Assembly: GCF_001512305.1 (NCBI RefSeq)
Contig: NZ_LNUT01000005.1
Span: forward strand, 127,090 to 191,089
Direction: 5' to 3'
Source: Arthrobacter sp. EPSL27
GTDB taxonomy: Bacteria; Actinomycetota; Actinomycetes; Actinomycetales; Micrococcaceae
DNA length: 64,000 bases
Shown here: positions 1-11,458 of the stretch, in pieces
Numbering within the stretch: the stretch's first letter is position 1
Layout of the letters: the number at the start of each line of letters is the position of its first letter
Notes under the pieces: generated by a model
Databases searched by the model: none
What the model saw: only the letters and a program-made list of their open reading frames with translations
What the model was told of the DNA's origin: nothing
Position numbers and translations under genes: made by a program

Positions 1-1638
1 AAGCCGCTCGTTATGCAGTTGCCGATCGGTGCCGAGAACGACTTCATCGGCGTCGTCGACCTGCTCTACATGCGTGCCTTGGTGTGGCCCGGCGATGCCA
101 AGGGTGACGTCACCATGGGTGCCAAGTACGAGATCCGCGAGATCCCGGCTGACCTGCAGGCGAAGGCCGAGGAGTACCGCGCCAACCTCGTGGAGACCGT
201 TGCTGAGTCTTCCGAGGAACTCATGGAGAAGTACCTCGAGGGCGAAGAGATCTCCATCGACGAGCTCAAGGCCGGCATCCGCAAGATGACGATCAACTCG
301 GAGATCTACCCGGTCTTCTGTGGTTCTGCCTTCAAGAACCGCGGCGTCCAGCCGATGCTCGATGCCGTGGTCGACTACCTGCCGAACCCGCTCGACGTTC
401 CCCCGATGGTCGGTCACGATCCCCGGGACGAAGAGAAGGAACTGACCCGTAAGCCTTCCGCTGACGAGCCGTTCTCCGCACTGGCATTCAAGATCGCCGC
501 GCACCCCTTCTTCGGCCAGCTCACCTTCATCCGCGTGTACTCCGGTCACGTTGAAGCAGGCGCCCAGGTGGTCAACTCCACCAAGGGCAAGAAGGAGCGC
601 ATCGGCAAGCTGTTCCAGATGCACGCCAACAAGGAAATGCCCGTTGAGGGCGCTACCGCCGGCCACATCTATGCAGCGATCGGCCTGAAGGACACCACCA
701 CGGGCGACACCCTGTGCGATTCCAGCAACCAGATCGTTCTCGAGTCCATGAGCTTCCCGGAGCCCGTGATCTCTGTCGCGATCGAGCCGAACACCAAGGG
801 TGACCAGGAGAAGCTCTCCACGGCCATCCAGAAGCTCTCCGCTGAGGACCCGACCTTCCAGGTCTCCCTCAACGAAGACACCGGTCAGACCATCATCGCC
901 GGCATGGGCGAGCTCCACCTGGACATCCTGGTGGACCGCATGCGCCGCGAGTTCAAGGTTGAGGCCAACGTGGGCAAGCCCCAGGTTGCGTACCGCGAAA
1001 CCATCAAGCGTGCTGTAGAGCGTCACGACTACACGCACAAGAAGCAGACCGGTGGTTCGGGCCAGTTCGCAAAGATCCAGATCGCGATCGAGCCGCTGGA
1101 CACGTCCGAAGGCGAGATGTACGAGTTCGAGAACAAGGTCACCGGTGGCCGCGTTCCGCGCGAATACATTCCGTCGGTCGACGCCGGTATCCAGGATGCG
1201 CTGAACGACGGCGTCCTGGCCGGTTACCCGGTTGTCGGCATCAAGGCCACGCTGATTGACGGCGCGTACCACGATGTTGACTCCTCGGAAATGGCGTTCA
1301 AGATCGCCGGCCGTATGGCTTTCAAGGAAGCCGCACGCAAGGCGAACCCTGTCCTGCTCGAACCGCTGATGGATGTCGAGGTCCGCACCCCTGAGGAATA
1401 CATGGGTGAAGTTATCGGTGACCTCAACTCCCGCCGTGGCCAGATGCAGTCCATGGAAGATGCCCAGGGCGTCAAGGTCATCCGCGCGCACGTCCCGCTG
1501 TCCGGCATGTTCGGCTACATCGGTGACCTGCGCTCGAAGACCCAGGGCCGCGCTGTGTACTCCATGACGTTCAACAGCTACGCCGAGGTCCCGAAGGCAG
1601 TTGCCGACGAGATCATCCAGAAGACCCGCGGCGAATAG
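1..1638 (+). CDS. fusA: Elongation factor G, 5' end outside window
   Basis: EF-G is the GTPase that drives translocation of tRNA and mRNA on the ribosome. The reading frame is open from base 1, so about 160 residues holding the G1-G4 GTP-binding motifs lie outside the window; 545 codons remain of roughly 700 usual for the family. Visible parts are the end of the G domain ([17 protein letters not shown]), domain III ([18 protein letters not shown]), domain IV ([29 protein letters not shown]) and domain V ([17 protein letters not shown]). It is followed by tuf, the normal str-operon order (rpsL-rpsG-fusA-tuf). The 258-base gap to tuf carries a small hairpin at 1674-1689 and may hold a separate tuf promoter, but no clear -35/-10 pair is visible. 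Confidence 0.98.
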   Translation, partial: KPLVMQLPIGAENDFIGVVDLLYMRALVWPGDAKGDVTMGAKYEIREIPADLQAKAEEYRANLVETVAESSEELMEKYLEGEEISIDELKAGIRKMTINSEIYPVFCGSAFKNRGVQPMLDAVVDYLPNPLDVPPMVGHDPRDEEKELTRKPSADEPFSALAFKIAAHPFFGQLTFIRVYSGHVEAGAQVVNSTKGKKERIGKLFQMHANKEMPVEGATAGHIYAAIGLKDTTTGDTLCDSSNQIVLESMSFPEPVISVAIEPNTKGDQEKLSTAIQKLSAEDPTFQVSLNEDTGQTIIAGMGELHLDILVDRMRREFKVEANVGKPQVAYRETIKRAVERHDYTHKKQTGGSGQFAKIQIAIEPLDTSEGEMYEFENKVTGGRVPREYIPSVDAGIQDALNDGVLAGYPVVGIKATLIDGAYHDVDSSEMAFKIAGRMAFKEAARKANPVLLEPLMDVEVRTPEEYMGEVIGDLNSRRGQMQSMEDAQGVKVIRAHVPLSGMFGYIGDLRSKTQGRAVYSMTFNSYAEVPKAVADEIIQKTRGE

Positions 1639-1896
1639 TCTCCCCGACTCTCGCAGCGACAATCGCAGGTGCTTCCCCGTTCACGGGGACTGCCCTGGTG
1701 CAGGTGGCCGGCCCGGACGGCTGTAGTCTGGCGGAGCCGGACCGGCCGCCTGCACGAACAGGCTTTAGGCACTAGCATTAGTTCCTGAATCTGCAATTTC
1801 ATCAATCCAAAGCCCCCCAAGTAGACTTACTGGAGTTTCAGTCGCGACAAGCGCGGCCGAAGGGTAAGTCATTTGAAAACGTTCTAGGAGGAACCT

Positions 1897-3087
1897 GTGG
1901 CAAAGGCAAAGTTCGAGCGGACTAAGCCGCACGTTAACATCGGTACCATTGGTCACGTTGACCACGGTAAGACGACGCTGACGGCCGCCATTTCCAAGGT
2001 GCTGTACGACAAGTACCCGACTCTCAACGAGAAGCGTGACTTCGCGTCGATTGACTCTGCTCCCGAAGAGCGTCAGCGCGGCATTACCATCAACATCTCC
2101 CACGTTGAGTACCAGACCGAGAAGCGCCACTACGCACACGTAGACGCTCCGGGTCACGCTGACTACATCAAGAACATGATCACCGGCGCTGCTCAGATGG
2201 ACGGTGCAATCCTCGTGGTTGCCGCCACTGACGGCCCGATGGCTCAGACCCGCGAGCACGTTCTGCTCGCCCGCCAGGTTGGTGTTCCCTACCTGCTGGT
2301 CGCCCTGAACAAGGCTGACATGGTCGAAGACGAGGAGCTCCTTGACCTCGTTGAAATGGAAGTTCGCGAACTGCTCAGCTCGCAGGGCTTCGACGGCGAC
2401 GAGGCACCTGTTGTCCGCGTTTCCGGCCTGAAGGCACTCGAAGGCGACCCGGTTTGGGTCAAGTCCGTTGAGGACCTCATGGCTGCCGTCGACGAGTCCG
2501 TTCCGGACCCCGTACGTGACCGTGACAAGCCGTTCCTGATGCCGATCGAAGACGTCTTCACGATCACCGGCCGTGGCACCGTTGTTACGGGCCGCGCCGA
2601 GCGTGGAACCCTCGCCATCAACTCCGAGGTCGAGATCGTCGGCATCCGCCCGGTCCAGAAGACCACGGTTACCGGTATCGAGATGTTCCACAAGCAGCTC
2701 GACGAAGCATGGGCCGGCGAGAACTGTGGCCTCCTGCTCCGCGGTCTGAAGCGCGACGATGTCGAGCGTGGCCAGGTTGTCGTCAAGCCGGGTTCCATCA
2801 CCCCGCACACCGACTTCGAGGCTAACGTCTACATCCTCTCCAAGGACGAAGGCGGACGTCACAACCCGTTCTACTCCAACTACCGCCCGCAGTTCTACTT
2901 CCGCACCACGGACGTAACCGGCGTTATCACCCTGCCGGAAGGCACGGAAATGGTTATGCCCGGCGACAACACTGAGATGACCGTTGCGCTCATCCAGCCG
3001 ATCGCAATGGAAGAGGGCCTCGGCTTCGCTATCCGCGAAGGCGGCCGCACCGTTGGTTCGGGACGTGTCACCAAGATCATCAAGTAG
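1897..3087 (+). CDS. tuf: Elongation factor Tu
   Basis: EF-Tu delivers aminoacyl-tRNA to the ribosomal A site as a GTP complex. The 396-residue length is normal. The GTPase motifs are intact: G1 [10 protein letters not shown] near residue 19, the switch I segment [13 protein letters not shown]3 DAPGH at 83-87 and G4 NKADM near 138. The start is GTG, chosen because the protein begins at the conserved [14 protein letters not shown] and a strong AGGAGGA lies at 1886-1892. A textbook terminator follows about 20 bases after the stop, so this is the last gene of the str operon. Confidence 0.99.
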   Translation: MAKAKFERTKPHVNIGTIGHVDHGKTTLTAAISKVLYDKYPTLNEKRDFASIDSAPEERQRGITINISHVEYQTEKRHYAHVDAPGHADYIKNMITGAAQMDGAILVVAATDGPMAQTREHVLLARQVGVPYLLVALNKADMVEDEELLDLVEMEVRELLSSQGFDGDEAPVVRVSGLKALEGDPVWVKSVEDLMAAVDESVPDPVRDRDKPFLMPIEDVFTITGRGTVVTGRAERGTLAINSEVEIVGIRPVQKTTVTGIEMFHKQLDEAWAGENCGLLLRGLKRDDVERGQVVVKPGSITPHTDFEANVYILSKDEGGRHNPFYSNYRPQFYFRTTDVTGVITLPEGTEMVMPGDNTEMTVALIQPIAMEEGLGFAIREGGRTVGSGRVTKIIK

Positions 3088-3108
3088 TTCTTACTGATGT
3101 GAATTGAA

Positions 3109-3148
3109 GAACGGCCCCGCTGCACTCGCAGCGGGGCCGTTCTTTTTT
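3109..3148 (+). terminator. Rho-independent terminator of tuf
   Basis: A perfect 15-bp stem (left arm 3109-3123, right arm 3128-3142) encloses a 4-base loop and is followed by six T. It sits 21 bases after the tuf stop codon and ends the str operon. Confidence 0.95.
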
Positions 3149-3279
3149 GTGCCCTCAGCACTATTTTGTGCACTCCGCGCGTCGCCCGGATGGCTGGCCC
3201 TGCCGCTGCTACGGCCACCAGCCCATGGATGCCGTGGGCGGGGCGCTGATATCGTTGCTTCCAACGAAGGGAGCTCACA

Positions 3280-3405
3280 ATGGGCTGGTTTATTTTCCTG
3301 CTGGTGGTGGCGGCCGTCGTCGTCGGCGTGGTCTGGGCCAAGAAGCACTTCCGCCACGAGATTGAGCGGGCCAAGCGCATCAACCGGGCCAACAAGAACC
3401 AGTAG
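3280..3405 (+). CDS. Small membrane protein, 41 residues, unknown function
   Basis: This short gene lies between the tuf terminator and the beta-glucosidase. It encodes 41 residues: an N-terminal hydrophobic helix (GWFIFLLVVAAVVVGVVW, residues 2-19) followed directly by a strongly basic tail (AKKHFRHEIERAKRINRANK). The composition predicts a single-span protein with an N-out, C-in topology by the positive-inside rule. A purine-rich ribosome binding site (GAAGGGAGC) is placed correctly before the ATG. I do not recognise a family. The gene converges on the beta-glucosidase gene, whose stop lies 11 bases away. The ribosome binding site and the amphipathic layout argue that it is real. Confidence 0.65.
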   Translation: MGWFIFLLVVAAVVVGVVWAKKHFRHEIERAKRINRANKNQ

Positions 3406-3416
3406 GTCCCCCCGGC

Positions 3417-4844
3417 TCAGCCTTTGCGGGCGCGGCTGACCGCCTGGTACCAGTAATACGAATCCTTGGGCGTCCGCTCCTGGGTGTCGAAATCCACGTG
3501 GACCAGTCCGAAGCGCTGCGAGTACCCGGCCGCCCATTCGAAGTTGTCCATCAGGGTCCACACGTAGTAGCCGCGCAGCTCCACGTCCTCGGCGATCCCG
3601 CCCGGCGCGGTGGCGTCCAGCGCATGCCCCAGGTGGGACGCGATGTAGCTGATCCGCTCCGCATCGTTGATGGGCCCGTCCACATGGTCCGGCTCGGGGA
3701 AGCTGGCTCCGCTTTCCGTGATGTACAGCGGCGGCAGCGCGGTACCGTACCTGTCCTTCAACTCCCGGAGCAGCGGGCCCAGGTGGTCCGGCGCCACCGG
3801 CCAGCCGAAGCCCGTGGTGGTGTACTCCGGGAACGCCGCCATGTGGAACGGCATCTTCACCATCGCGTCGGTGTGGCCCACAGGGGTTTCGGCCGGGCCC
3901 CGGCCGGTGGCCACCTTCACGGGGTAGTAGTAGTTCAGCCCGTAGAAGTCGAGCGGCTGGTGGATGGCCTGCAGGTCGGCGTCGGAAATCTTGCCCAGCG
4001 CACGGAACCACGGCCTGGCCACGAGCGGGACCTTCGGGTACCGGCCCAGGAGGATGGGGTCCGCGTAGACCCGGTTGAGGACCAGGTCGAAGATGTTGGC
4101 GAGGAACTTGTCCGTGGCCAGCCGGGACGCGGGCCGCACCGGCGAGTGCAGGTTGGTGACGCCCACGCCGCCGCGGACGGACTCCGCGCGCAGGGCCTGC
4201 ACAGCGAGGCCGTGGCCCAGGAGCTGGTGGTGCACCGCCGGCAGGGCGTTGAACAGCAGGTCATGGCCCGGGGCATGGACCCCCAGGGCGTAGCCGTTCA
4301 GCGTCACGGACACCGGCTCGTTCAGGGTCACCCACTGCGCCACCCGGTCGCCGAAGCGACGGCCCGCCTCAGCCGCGTAGTCGGCAAACCGTTCCGCGGT
4401 GGACCGGTTCAGCCACCCGCCGCGGTGTTCCAGGGGCAGCGGGGTGTCCCAGTGGTACAGGGTGGCCATGGGGGAGATGCCGGCTTCCAGCAGCTGGTCG
4501 ATAAGCCGGTCGTAGAAATCCAGCCCTTCGCTGTTGAACGGCCCGGTGCCGTCCGGCTGGATCCGCGGCCAGGAGAGGGAGAACCGGTACGAATCGATGC
4601 CGAGGGTGCGCATCAGTGCGACGTCCTCTGCGGTGCGGTTGTAGTGGTCGCAGGCGACGGCGGGGGAGTGGCCGTCCTGGATGCTGCCGGGCTTCTCCAC
4701 GAAGGCATCCCAGCCGGAGGGGCCCCGGCCGCCGGCGGCGAGGGAACCCTCAATCTGGAAAGCGGCCGAGGCGACGCCCAGCTGGAAATCCGGGCCCAGG
4801 CGCGCGGCGAGGGCCTGGACTGACACAGAGTCCTGCACAGTCAT
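3417..4844 (-). CDS. Glycoside hydrolase family 1 beta-glucosidase
   Basis: GH1 retaining enzymes cleave terminal beta-D-glucosides such as cellobiose, usually in the cytoplasm. The protein is about 475 residues, normal for the family. Both catalytic glutamates are visible: the acid/base in WVTLNEPVS and the nucleophile in YITESGASFPEP. The N-terminal FQLGVASAAFQIEGS and the C-terminal YYVWTLMDNFEWAAGYSQRFG (aglycone/glucose-binding tryptophans) are also typical. I chose the ATG at 4844; an in-frame GTG at 4892 would add 16 residues unlike the family. There is no signal peptide. The gene stands alone and divergent from rpsJ, breaking the usual str-to-S10 continuity. A degenerate GATGAT box 6 bases before the ATG may give a leaderless transcript. 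Confidence 0.93.
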   Translation of the reverse strand: MTVQDSVSVQALAARLGPDFQLGVASAAFQIEGSLAAGGRGPSGWDAFVEKPGSIQDGHSPAVACDHYNRTAEDVALMRTLGIDSYRFSLSWPRIQPDGTGPFNSEGLDFYDRLIDQLLEAGISPMATLYHWDTPLPLEHRGGWLNRSTAERFADYAAEAGRRFGDRVAQWVTLNEPVSVTLNGYALGVHAPGHDLLFNALPAVHHQLLGHGLAVQALRAESVRGGVGVTNLHSPVRPASRLATDKFLANIFDLVLNRVYADPILLGRYPKVPLVARPWFRALGKISDADLQAIHQPLDFYGLNYYYPVKVATGRGPAETPVGHTDAMVKMPFHMAAFPEYTTTGFGWPVAPDHLGPLLRELKDRYGTALPPLYITESGASFPEPDHVDGPINDAERISYIASHLGHALDATAPGGIAEDVELRGYYVWTLMDNFEWAAGYSQRFGLVHVDFDTQERTPKDSYYWYQAVSRARKG

Positions 4845-5301
4845 GCCCCTATCATCCCCACGCCGCCCGCCGAAGGCAATGAGTGGACTCACGTCCCACC
4901 GGTCCGCCGTCGGGAGTAACCCTCCTGTAGGGAGCCGCGCCGGGCTCCCGGACCTCGAACGGGCCCGGATTCGCTTCTGCCCGATAATTCCGGCATACTA
5001 GATGAGTTGTTCAAGCGCTCCTTCGCGTCCCGATCCGGATAATGCCGGGTGTCAGGGTCCAGGTAGGAGACCAAACATAACCCACTCCCCATGGAACTGC
5101 GGACAGTTTCGCCTGAAAAGCGCGACACGCCCGACCGCGGGGGTCGGTTGGCCGGCAGGTTGAGGAACCCGGATTCATCCGGATTCAGCTTGTGCGGCTG
5201 ATGGTAGTTACGACTTCAAATGCTTCGGCAGCCATACAACGAGTAAGTGAACAGGGCAGCCCTAATCAGGGGAAGCACAGACTGAAAGAGAGTCAGGCGA
5301 C
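4845..5301. other. Intergenic region upstream of rpsJ and the beta-glucosidase
   Basis: This 457-base divergent region must carry the promoter of the S10 operon and that of the beta-glucosidase. Two GATAAT boxes are present (near 4983 and 5038), but neither has a well-spaced -35 partner, so I do not assign a promoter. No recognisable riboswitch, repeat or small gene is seen. The rpsJ ribosome binding site (GAGAGTCAGG) is modest. Confidence 0.5.
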
Positions 5302-5610
<309 letters not shown>

Positions 5611-5627
5611 GGAGGTGCTGAGAGACT

Positions 5628-6278
5628 ATGACCGCAACCCGTAACGTAAAGGGCCTGCTGGGCACGAAGCTCGGCATGACCCAGGTCTGGGACGAGAACA
5701 ACAAGCTCATCCCCGTCACTGTGGTCCAGGCTGACTCGAACGTCATCACGCAGCTGCGCAACGCAGAAACTGATGGCTACGTCGCCGTTCAGATCGGCTA
5801 CGGCCAGATCGATCCCCGCAAGGTCACCAAGCCGCTGGCTGGTCACTTTGAAAAGGCAGGCGTCACGCCTCGCCGCCACGTCGTAGAACTGCGCACTGCA
5901 GATGCTGACTCTTACGAGCTGGGCCAGGAGCTCTCCGTAGAGCTCTTCGAAGCCGGCCAGAAGATCGACGTCGTTGGCACCACCAAGGGTAAGGGCTTCG
6001 CCGGTGTTATGAAGCGTCACGGCTTCCACGGCGTTGGAGCTTCCCACGGTGCCCACAAGAACCACCGTAAGCCCGGTTCAATCGGTGGCGCATCCACCCC
6101 GAGCCGCGTCTTCAAGGGCATGAAAATGGCCGGCCGCATGGGCGCCGTTCGTCACACCACGCTGAACCTCACGGTCCACGCGGTTGACGTCGAGAAGTCG
6201 CTGCTCCTTATCAAGGGTGCCGTCCCCGGCGCCCGCGGCCAGGTCGTCCTCGTACGCACCGCCGTGAAGGGAGCCTAG
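5628..6278 (+). CDS. rplC: 50S ribosomal protein L3
   Basis: L3 is an early-assembly 50S protein whose long loop reaches the peptidyl transferase centre. The protein has 216 residues and the family signatures [13 protein letters not shown] near the N-terminus and [19 protein letters not shown] in the central loop. A GGGAGG ribosome binding site lies in the short gap after rpsJ. Confidence 0.99.
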   Translation: MTATRNVKGLLGTKLGMTQVWDENNKLIPVTVVQADSNVITQLRNAETDGYVAVQIGYGQIDPRKVTKPLAGHFEKAGVTPRRHVVELRTADADSYELGQELSVELFEAGQKIDVVGTTKGKGFAGVMKRHGFHGVGASHGAHKNHRKPGSIGGASTPSRVFKGMKMAGRMGAVRHTTLNLTVHAVDVEKSLLLIKGAVPGARGQVVLVRTAVKGA

Positions 6279-6282
6279 TTAG

Positions 6283-6906
6283 ATGACTAGCACTGTCAAG
6301 GTTGACCTGCCTGCAGAGATCTTCGACGTACAGACCAACGTGCCGCTGCTGCACCAGGTCGTCGTCGCACAGCTCGCCGCTGCTCGCCAGGGTACCCACA
6401 AGACCAAGACCCGCGCCGAGGTTTCCGGTGCAGGTCGCAAGCCGTTCAAGCAGAAGGGCACCGGCCGCGCCCGTCAGGGTTCCATCCGTGCTCCTCACAT
6501 GACCGGTGGTGGCGTTGTCCACGGCCCCACGCCGCGTGACTACAGCCAGCGCACCCCCAAGAAGATGATTGCTGCTGCACTGCGCGGCGCTCTCTCTGAC
6601 CGCGCCCGGAACGGCCGCATCCACGTTGTCGCTGAACTGGTGGCCGGCACCAAGCCGTCCTCCCGCGAAGCTCTGGCAACGCTGCGAGGTGTCACCGAGC
6701 GCAAGAACCTGCTCGTCGTCATCGAGCGCGCCAACGATGTTGCTGCACTCTCCGTGCGCAACCTCACGGATGTTCACGTTCTGTACGCAGACCAGCTGAA
6801 CACCTACGACGTTCTCGTCTCCGATGACGTTGTCTTCACCAAGGCTGCCTACGAAGCATTCGTTGCTGACCGGGCAGTGGCAAAGAACCAGGAGGATGCC
6901 AAGTGA
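6283..6906 (+). CDS. rplD: 50S ribosomal protein L4
   Basis: L4 lines the polypeptide exit tunnel with its extended loop. The protein has 207 residues; the loop region is seen as [19 protein letters not shown]. The start follows rplC after 4 bases, and the 3' end overlaps rplW by 4 bases (GTGA), implying translational coupling. Confidence 0.99.
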   Translation: MTSTVKVDLPAEIFDVQTNVPLLHQVVVAQLAAARQGTHKTKTRAEVSGAGRKPFKQKGTGRARQGSIRAPHMTGGGVVHGPTPRDYSQRTPKKMIAAALRGALSDRARNGRIHVVAELVAGTKPSSREALATLRGVTERKNLLVVIERANDVAALSVRNLTDVHVLYADQLNTYDVLVSDDVVFTKAAYEAFVADRAVAKNQEDAK

Positions 6907-7208
6907 GCGCAGCAACCCTCAAGGACCCGCGCGACGTCGTGCTTGCACCCGTCGTCTCGGAAAAGAGCTACGGCCTGATCGACGAGGGCAAGTACACCTT
7001 CCTGGTGGACCCCCGCTCGAACAAGACCGAGATCAAGCTGGCCGTGGAGAAAATCTTCTCCGTCAAGGTCGACTCGATCAACACCATCAACCGTGCCGGT
7101 AAGCGCAAGCGCACCAAATTCGGATGGGGTACCCGCAAGAACACCAAGCGTGCGATTGTGAGCCTCAAAGAAGGCACTATCGACATCTTCGGCGGTCCGC
7201 TCTCGTAG
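6903..7208 (+). CDS. rplW: 50S ribosomal protein L23
   Basis: L23 sits at the exit of the peptide tunnel and docks trigger factor and the signal recognition particle. It has 101 residues and conserved segments [19 protein letters not shown] and [18 protein letters not shown]. The GTG start overlaps the rplD stop. Confidence 0.98.
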   Translation: MSAATLKDPRDVVLAPVVSEKSYGLIDEGKYTFLVDPRSNKTEIKLAVEKIFSVKVDSINTINRAGKRKRTKFGWGTRKNTKRAIVSLKEGTIDIFGGPLS

Positions 7209-7237
7209 CGGAGACCACTTTAACGAGGAAATAAATT

Positions 7238-8077
<840 letters not shown>

Positions 8078-8089
8078 GAGCCTGGACAC

Positions 8090-8371
8090 ATGCCACGCAG
8101 CCTGAAAAAAGGTCCTTTCGTTGACCAGCACCTCTTTGTGAAGGTAGCCAGGGAAAACGAAAAGGGCACCAAGAACGTCATCAAGACCTGGTCCCGCCGT
8201 TCGATGATCGTCCCCGACATGCTCGGCCACACGATCGCCGTGCACGACGGACGCAAGCACATCCCGGTGTTTGTCACTGAGTCGATGGTCGGGCACAAGC
8301 TCGGCGAATTCGCTCCCACGCGGACATTCCGCGGCCATGTCAAGGACGACCGTAAGGGCAAGCGCCGCTAG
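8090..8371 (+). CDS. rpsS: 30S ribosomal protein S19
   Basis: S19 is a 30S head protein that pairs with S13. It has 93 residues, begins [12 protein letters not shown] and contains the family segment [14 protein letters not shown]. It follows rplB after 12 bases. Confidence 0.99.
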   Translation: MPRSLKKGPFVDQHLFVKVARENEKGTKNVIKTWSRRSMIVPDMLGHTIAVHDGRKHIPVFVTESMVGHKLGEFAPTRTFRGHVKDDRKGKRR

Positions 8372-8409
8372 GCGCCTGCACTTACGTCAAAGACGAGAGA
8401 AGGAAAGCA

Positions 8410-8775
8410 ATGGAAGCCAAGGCAATTGCGCGTCACATCCGCGTAACGCCTATGAAGGCCCGGCGCGTCGTCAACCTTGTTCGTGGTAAGCAAGCGAATG
8501 AGGCTCTGGCAATTCTGAAGTTTGCCCCGCAGGCAGCTTCGGAGCCGGTATTCAAGGTAGTTCAGTCGGCAATCTCCAACGCCCGGGTCCTCGCGGACCG
8601 CGACGGCGTGGCGTTTGACGAAGGTGACCTCATCATCAGCGAAGCGTTTGTTGATGAAGGCCCGACCATGAAGCGGTTCCAGCCGCGTGCCCAGGGTCGT
8701 GCATTTCAGATCAAGAAGCGCACGAGCCACATCACCGTGGTAGTCGCTACCCCGGAGAAAGAGGAGGCTCGCTAA
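8410..8775 (+). CDS. rplV: 50S ribosomal protein L22
   Basis: L22 forms the tunnel constriction together with L4. It has 121 residues with [18 protein letters not shown] near the N-terminus and the beta-hairpin region [19 protein letters not shown] near the C-terminus. It ends exactly where rpsC begins. Confidence 0.99.
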   Translation: MEAKAIARHIRVTPMKARRVVNLVRGKQANEALAILKFAPQAASEPVFKVVQSAISNARVLADRDGVAFDEGDLIISEAFVDEGPTMKRFQPRAQGRAFQIKKRTSHITVVVATPEKEEAR

Positions 8776-9618
8776 GTGGGACAGAAAGTAAACCCGCACG
8801 GGTTCCGACTCGGCATCACCACCGATCACGTATCGCACTGGTTTGCTGACAGCACCAAGGCCGGCCAGCGGTACAAGGACTTCGTTCGCGAAGACATCCG
8901 TATCCGCCAGCTCATGTCCACGGGCATGGAGCGCGCCGGTATCGCCAAGGTCGAGATCGAGCGCACCCGCGACCGTGTCCGCGTGGATATCCACACGGCA
9001 CGTCCGGGTATCGTTATCGGCCGCCGCGGCGCTGAAGCAGACCGCATCCGCGGCGAGCTCGAGAAGCTCACCGGCAAGCAGGTCCAGCTGAACATCCTCG
9101 AGGTCAAGAACCCCGAGATGGAAGCACAGCTTGTTGCCCAGGGCGTTGCTGAGCAGCTGACTTCCCGCGTGGCTTTCCGCCGTGCGATGAAGAAGGCCAT
9201 GCAGTCCGCGCAGCGCGCCGGTGCCAAGGGCATCCGTATCGCTTGCTCGGGTCGACTGGGTGGCGCTGAAATGTCCCGCTCGGAGTTCTACCGCGAAGGC
9301 CGTGTGCCCCTGCACACCCTCCGCGCGAACATCGACTACGGCTTCTACGAGGCCAAGACCACCTTCGGCCGCATCGGCGTGAAGGTCTGGATCTACAAGG
9401 GTGACGTCACCGCCAAGGAACTGGCTCAGCAGGCAGCTGCTGCTCCGTCCCGTGGCCGTGCCGGCGACCGCCCGGGCCGCCCGGGTGGCGCTGACCGTGG
9501 TGACCGCCGCCGTCGTAACGACCGCCCGGCCGAGGCTGCACCTGTTGCTGCCGAGGCTCCGGCGGCTGATGCAGCTTCTGCCGCACCGGCACAGGCAGCA
9601 GAAGGAGGACAGGCTTAA
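8776..9618 (+). CDS. rpsC: 30S ribosomal protein S3
   Basis: S3 is part of the mRNA entry channel and contributes to ribosomal helicase activity. It has 280 residues. The KH domain is seen as [19 protein letters not shown], followed by the C-terminal domain ([19 protein letters not shown]). After about residue 215 comes a low-complexity tail rich in Arg/Gly/Asp and then Ala/Glu ([20 protein letters not shown]), as in other actinobacterial S3 proteins. The GTG start directly follows the rplV stop. Confidence 0.99.
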   Translation: MGQKVNPHGFRLGITTDHVSHWFADSTKAGQRYKDFVREDIRIRQLMSTGMERAGIAKVEIERTRDRVRVDIHTARPGIVIGRRGAEADRIRGELEKLTGKQVQLNILEVKNPEMEAQLVAQGVAEQLTSRVAFRRAMKKAMQSAQRAGAKGIRIACSGRLGGAEMSRSEFYREGRVPLHTLRANIDYGFYEAKTTFGRIGVKVWIYKGDVTAKELAQQAAAAPSRGRAGDRPGRPGGADRGDRRRRNDRPAEAAPVAAEAPAADAASAAPAQAAEGGQA

Positions 9619-10035
9619 ATGCTTATCCCACGTCGAGTCAAGCACCGTAAGCAGCACCACCCGGGTCGTTCCGGCGCTGCTACGGGCGGCACCCAGGTCT
9701 CCTTCGGTGAATGGGGTATCCAGGCTCTGAGCCCGGCATACGTCACCAACCGTCAGATCGAATCTGCCCGTATCGCGATGACCCGCCACATCAAGCGTGG
9801 CGGCAAGGTCTGGATCAACATCTACCCGGACCGTCCGCTGACGAAGAAGCCTGCCGAAACCCGCATGGGTTCCGGTAAGGGTTCTCCGGAATGGTGGGTC
9901 TCAAACGTCAAGCCGGGCCGGGTTCTCTTCGAACTCTCCGGTGTCAGTGAAGAGGTAGCTCGCGAGGCCCTGCGCCTGGCAATCCACAAGCTGCCGTTGA
10001 AGGCACGCATTGTGCGTCGCGAAGGTGGTGAGTAG
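9619..10035 (+). CDS. rplP: 50S ribosomal protein L16
   Basis: L16 organises the tRNA-binding part of the 50S subunit. The 138 residues start [14 protein letters not shown], with the conserved GEWGIQAL and [12 protein letters not shown]. The ATG starts immediately after the rpsC stop. Confidence 0.99.
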   Translation: MLIPRRVKHRKQHHPGRSGAATGGTQVSFGEWGIQALSPAYVTNRQIESARIAMTRHIKRGGKVWINIYPDRPLTKKPAETRMGSGKGSPEWWVSNVKPGRVLFELSGVSEEVAREALRLAIHKLPLKARIVRREGGE

Positions 10036-10037
10036 AA

Positions 10038-10367
10038 ATGGCAGTAGGATCCAAGGAACTTGCATCCGCACAGCTGGACGGTTTCGACAACGAGCGTCTC
10101 GTTGAAGAACTCCGCAAGGCCAAGGAAGAGCTGTTCAACCTGCGTTTCCAGTCCGCCACCGGACAGCTGGAGAACCACGGTCGTCTGCGTGCGGTAAAGA
10201 AGGACATCGCCCGCATCTACACCGTTCTCCGTGAGCGCGAGCTGGGCATTCGTGCCGAGGTTGCCGCACCGGTTGTGGAAGCCAAGGAAGAGAAGAAGTC
10301 CAAGAAGGCTGCAACCAAGAAGGCCGAAAAGGCTGAGACGGTTGAAACCGAGGAGGACGCCAAGTGA
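10038..10367 (+). CDS. rpmC: 50S ribosomal protein L29, C-terminally extended
   Basis: L29 lies near the tunnel exit next to L23. The canonical helical hairpin ([20 protein letters not shown] and [18 protein letters not shown]) fills about residues 10-75. The protein is 109 residues because of a Lys/Ala/Glu-rich tail ([17 protein letters not shown]) that the usual 60-75-residue L29 lacks. The last four bases overlap rpsQ. Confidence 0.97.
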   Translation: MAVGSKELASAQLDGFDNERLVEELRKAKEELFNLRFQSATGQLENHGRLRAVKKDIARIYTVLRERELGIRAEVAAPVVEAKEEKKSKKAATKKAEKAETVETEEDAK

Positions 10368-10672
10368 CTAAGAAGGACGAGAACGTGACGGAAACTGTTT
10401 CCGGTGCAGCTACGGCTGACGAGCGCGGTTACCGTAAGACGAAGCGCGGCTACGTCGTCTCGGACAAGATGGAAAAGACCATCGTTGTCCAGGTCGAAGA
10501 CCGTGTGAAGCACGCCCTCTACGGCAAGGTGATCCGCCGCAACACGAAGATCAAGGCTCACGACGAAGAGAACAGCGCCGGCATCGGCGACCTGGTTCTC
10601 CTCGCCGAGACCCGCCCGCTCTCCGCTACCAAGCGGTGGCGCCTGGTGGAGATCATCGAGAAGGCCAAGTAA
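10364..10672 (+). CDS. rpsQ: 30S ribosomal protein S17
   Basis: S17 is a primary 16S rRNA-binding protein with an OB fold. It has 102 residues: about 20 N-terminal residues of extension, then [20 protein letters not shown] and the conserved [14 protein letters not shown]. The GTG start overlaps rpmC. It is the last gene of the S10 operon, being followed by a hairpin and a 414-base gap. Confidence 0.98.
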   Translation: MTKKDENVTETVSGAATADERGYRKTKRGYVVSDKMEKTIVVQVEDRVKHALYGKVIRRNTKIKAHDEENSAGIGDLVLLAETRPLSATKRWRLVEIIEKAK

Positions 10673-10708
10673 CACCTGCCGCTTTCCCTCCAGGGAAAAC
10701 AGCACAGC

Positions 10709-10746
10709 AGCCCCCGTTCCCGTTTGGGAGCGGGGGCTGTTCCGTT
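10709..10746 (+). terminator. Hairpin terminator after rpsQ
   Basis: A 13-bp stem with one G-U pair (10709-10721 with 10726-10738) and a 4-base loop lies 36 bases after the rpsQ stop. It is followed by a weak T-rich stretch (GTTCCGTTTCC). It probably separates the S10 and spc transcripts. Confidence 0.8.
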
Positions 10747-10818
10747 TCCGGGGGAGTGCCGCGGCCGGCGGGCCGGACGCCTGCCGTGCGTGACGCCGTC
10801 GACTGTGGTAGTGGCCGA

Positions 10819-10848
10819 TTCTGGCTGAGGCCCAAAACGTGCTAAGAT
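10819..10848 (+). promoter_or_regulatory. Candidate spc-operon promoter
   Basis: TTCTGG at 10819-10824 and TAAGAT at 10843-10848 are separated by 18 bases. They lie in a 414-base non-coding gap between the S10-operon hairpin and rplN. Use of this promoter would leave a leader of roughly 230 bases before rplN in which I see no recognised riboswitch. The -10 is good and the -35 moderate. Confidence 0.5.
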
Positions 10849-11086
10849 TTTGAGTTTGTATGGCGCCTTCAGTGCGCCGTGCGTCAACCTCGTAAACAAT
10901 CGTGCCACGGCATAGTGCCCCCTCGCGCCCAGTGCGTCTGGGAAGCAAATGTTTTTGGCACGGGAGTTTAGGCCTGGTCTGGCAAAATCCAGGCAGGTCA
11001 AGAGACACCCCGATCAACCGTTCCGCAAGGCTCATTCCGTAGGAAGATTTTCGGTCTGAGAACCAGCGCGACGCAAGGAGTAAATA

Positions 11087-11455
11087 GTGATTCAGCAGGA
11101 GTCGCGACTCAAGGTCGCCGACAACACGGGTGCTAAGGAAATCCTTACCATTCGCGTTCTCGGTGGATCTGGCCGTCGCTACGCAGGCATCGGCGACGTC
11201 ATCGTCGCTACCGTCAAGGACGCAATCCCGGGCGGCAACGTAAAGAAGGGCGACGTCGTCAAGGCTGTCATCGTCCGTACCAAGAAGGAACGCCGCCGTG
11301 CAGATGGTTCCTACATCAAGTTTGACGAGAACGCAGCTGTGATCCTGAAGAACGACGGTGACCCCCGCGGTACCCGTATCTTCGGACCGGTTGGTCGTGA
11401 ACTTCGCGATAAGAAGTTCATGAAGATCGTTTCTCTGGCTCCGGAGGTGCTTTAG
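11087..11455 (+). CDS. rplN: 50S ribosomal protein L14
   Basis: L14 forms intersubunit bridges with 16S rRNA. The 122 residues begin [18 protein letters not shown] and contain [19 protein letters not shown]. The start is GTG, with the ribosome binding site GCAAGGAG. It is the first gene of the spc operon. Confidence 0.99.
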   Translation: MIQQESRLKVADNTGAKEILTIRVLGGSGRRYAGIGDVIVATVKDAIPGGNVKKGDVVKAVIVRTKKERRRADGSYIKFDENAAVILKNDGDPRGTRIFGPVGRELRDKKFMKIVSLAPEVL

Positions 11456-11458
11456 TCC

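Noticed and set aside
3498..4823. 441-codon plus-strand open frame inside the beta-glucosidase region
   Set aside because: Composition is Arg/Gly/Val-rich without domains; the minus strand carries both GH1 catalytic motifs.
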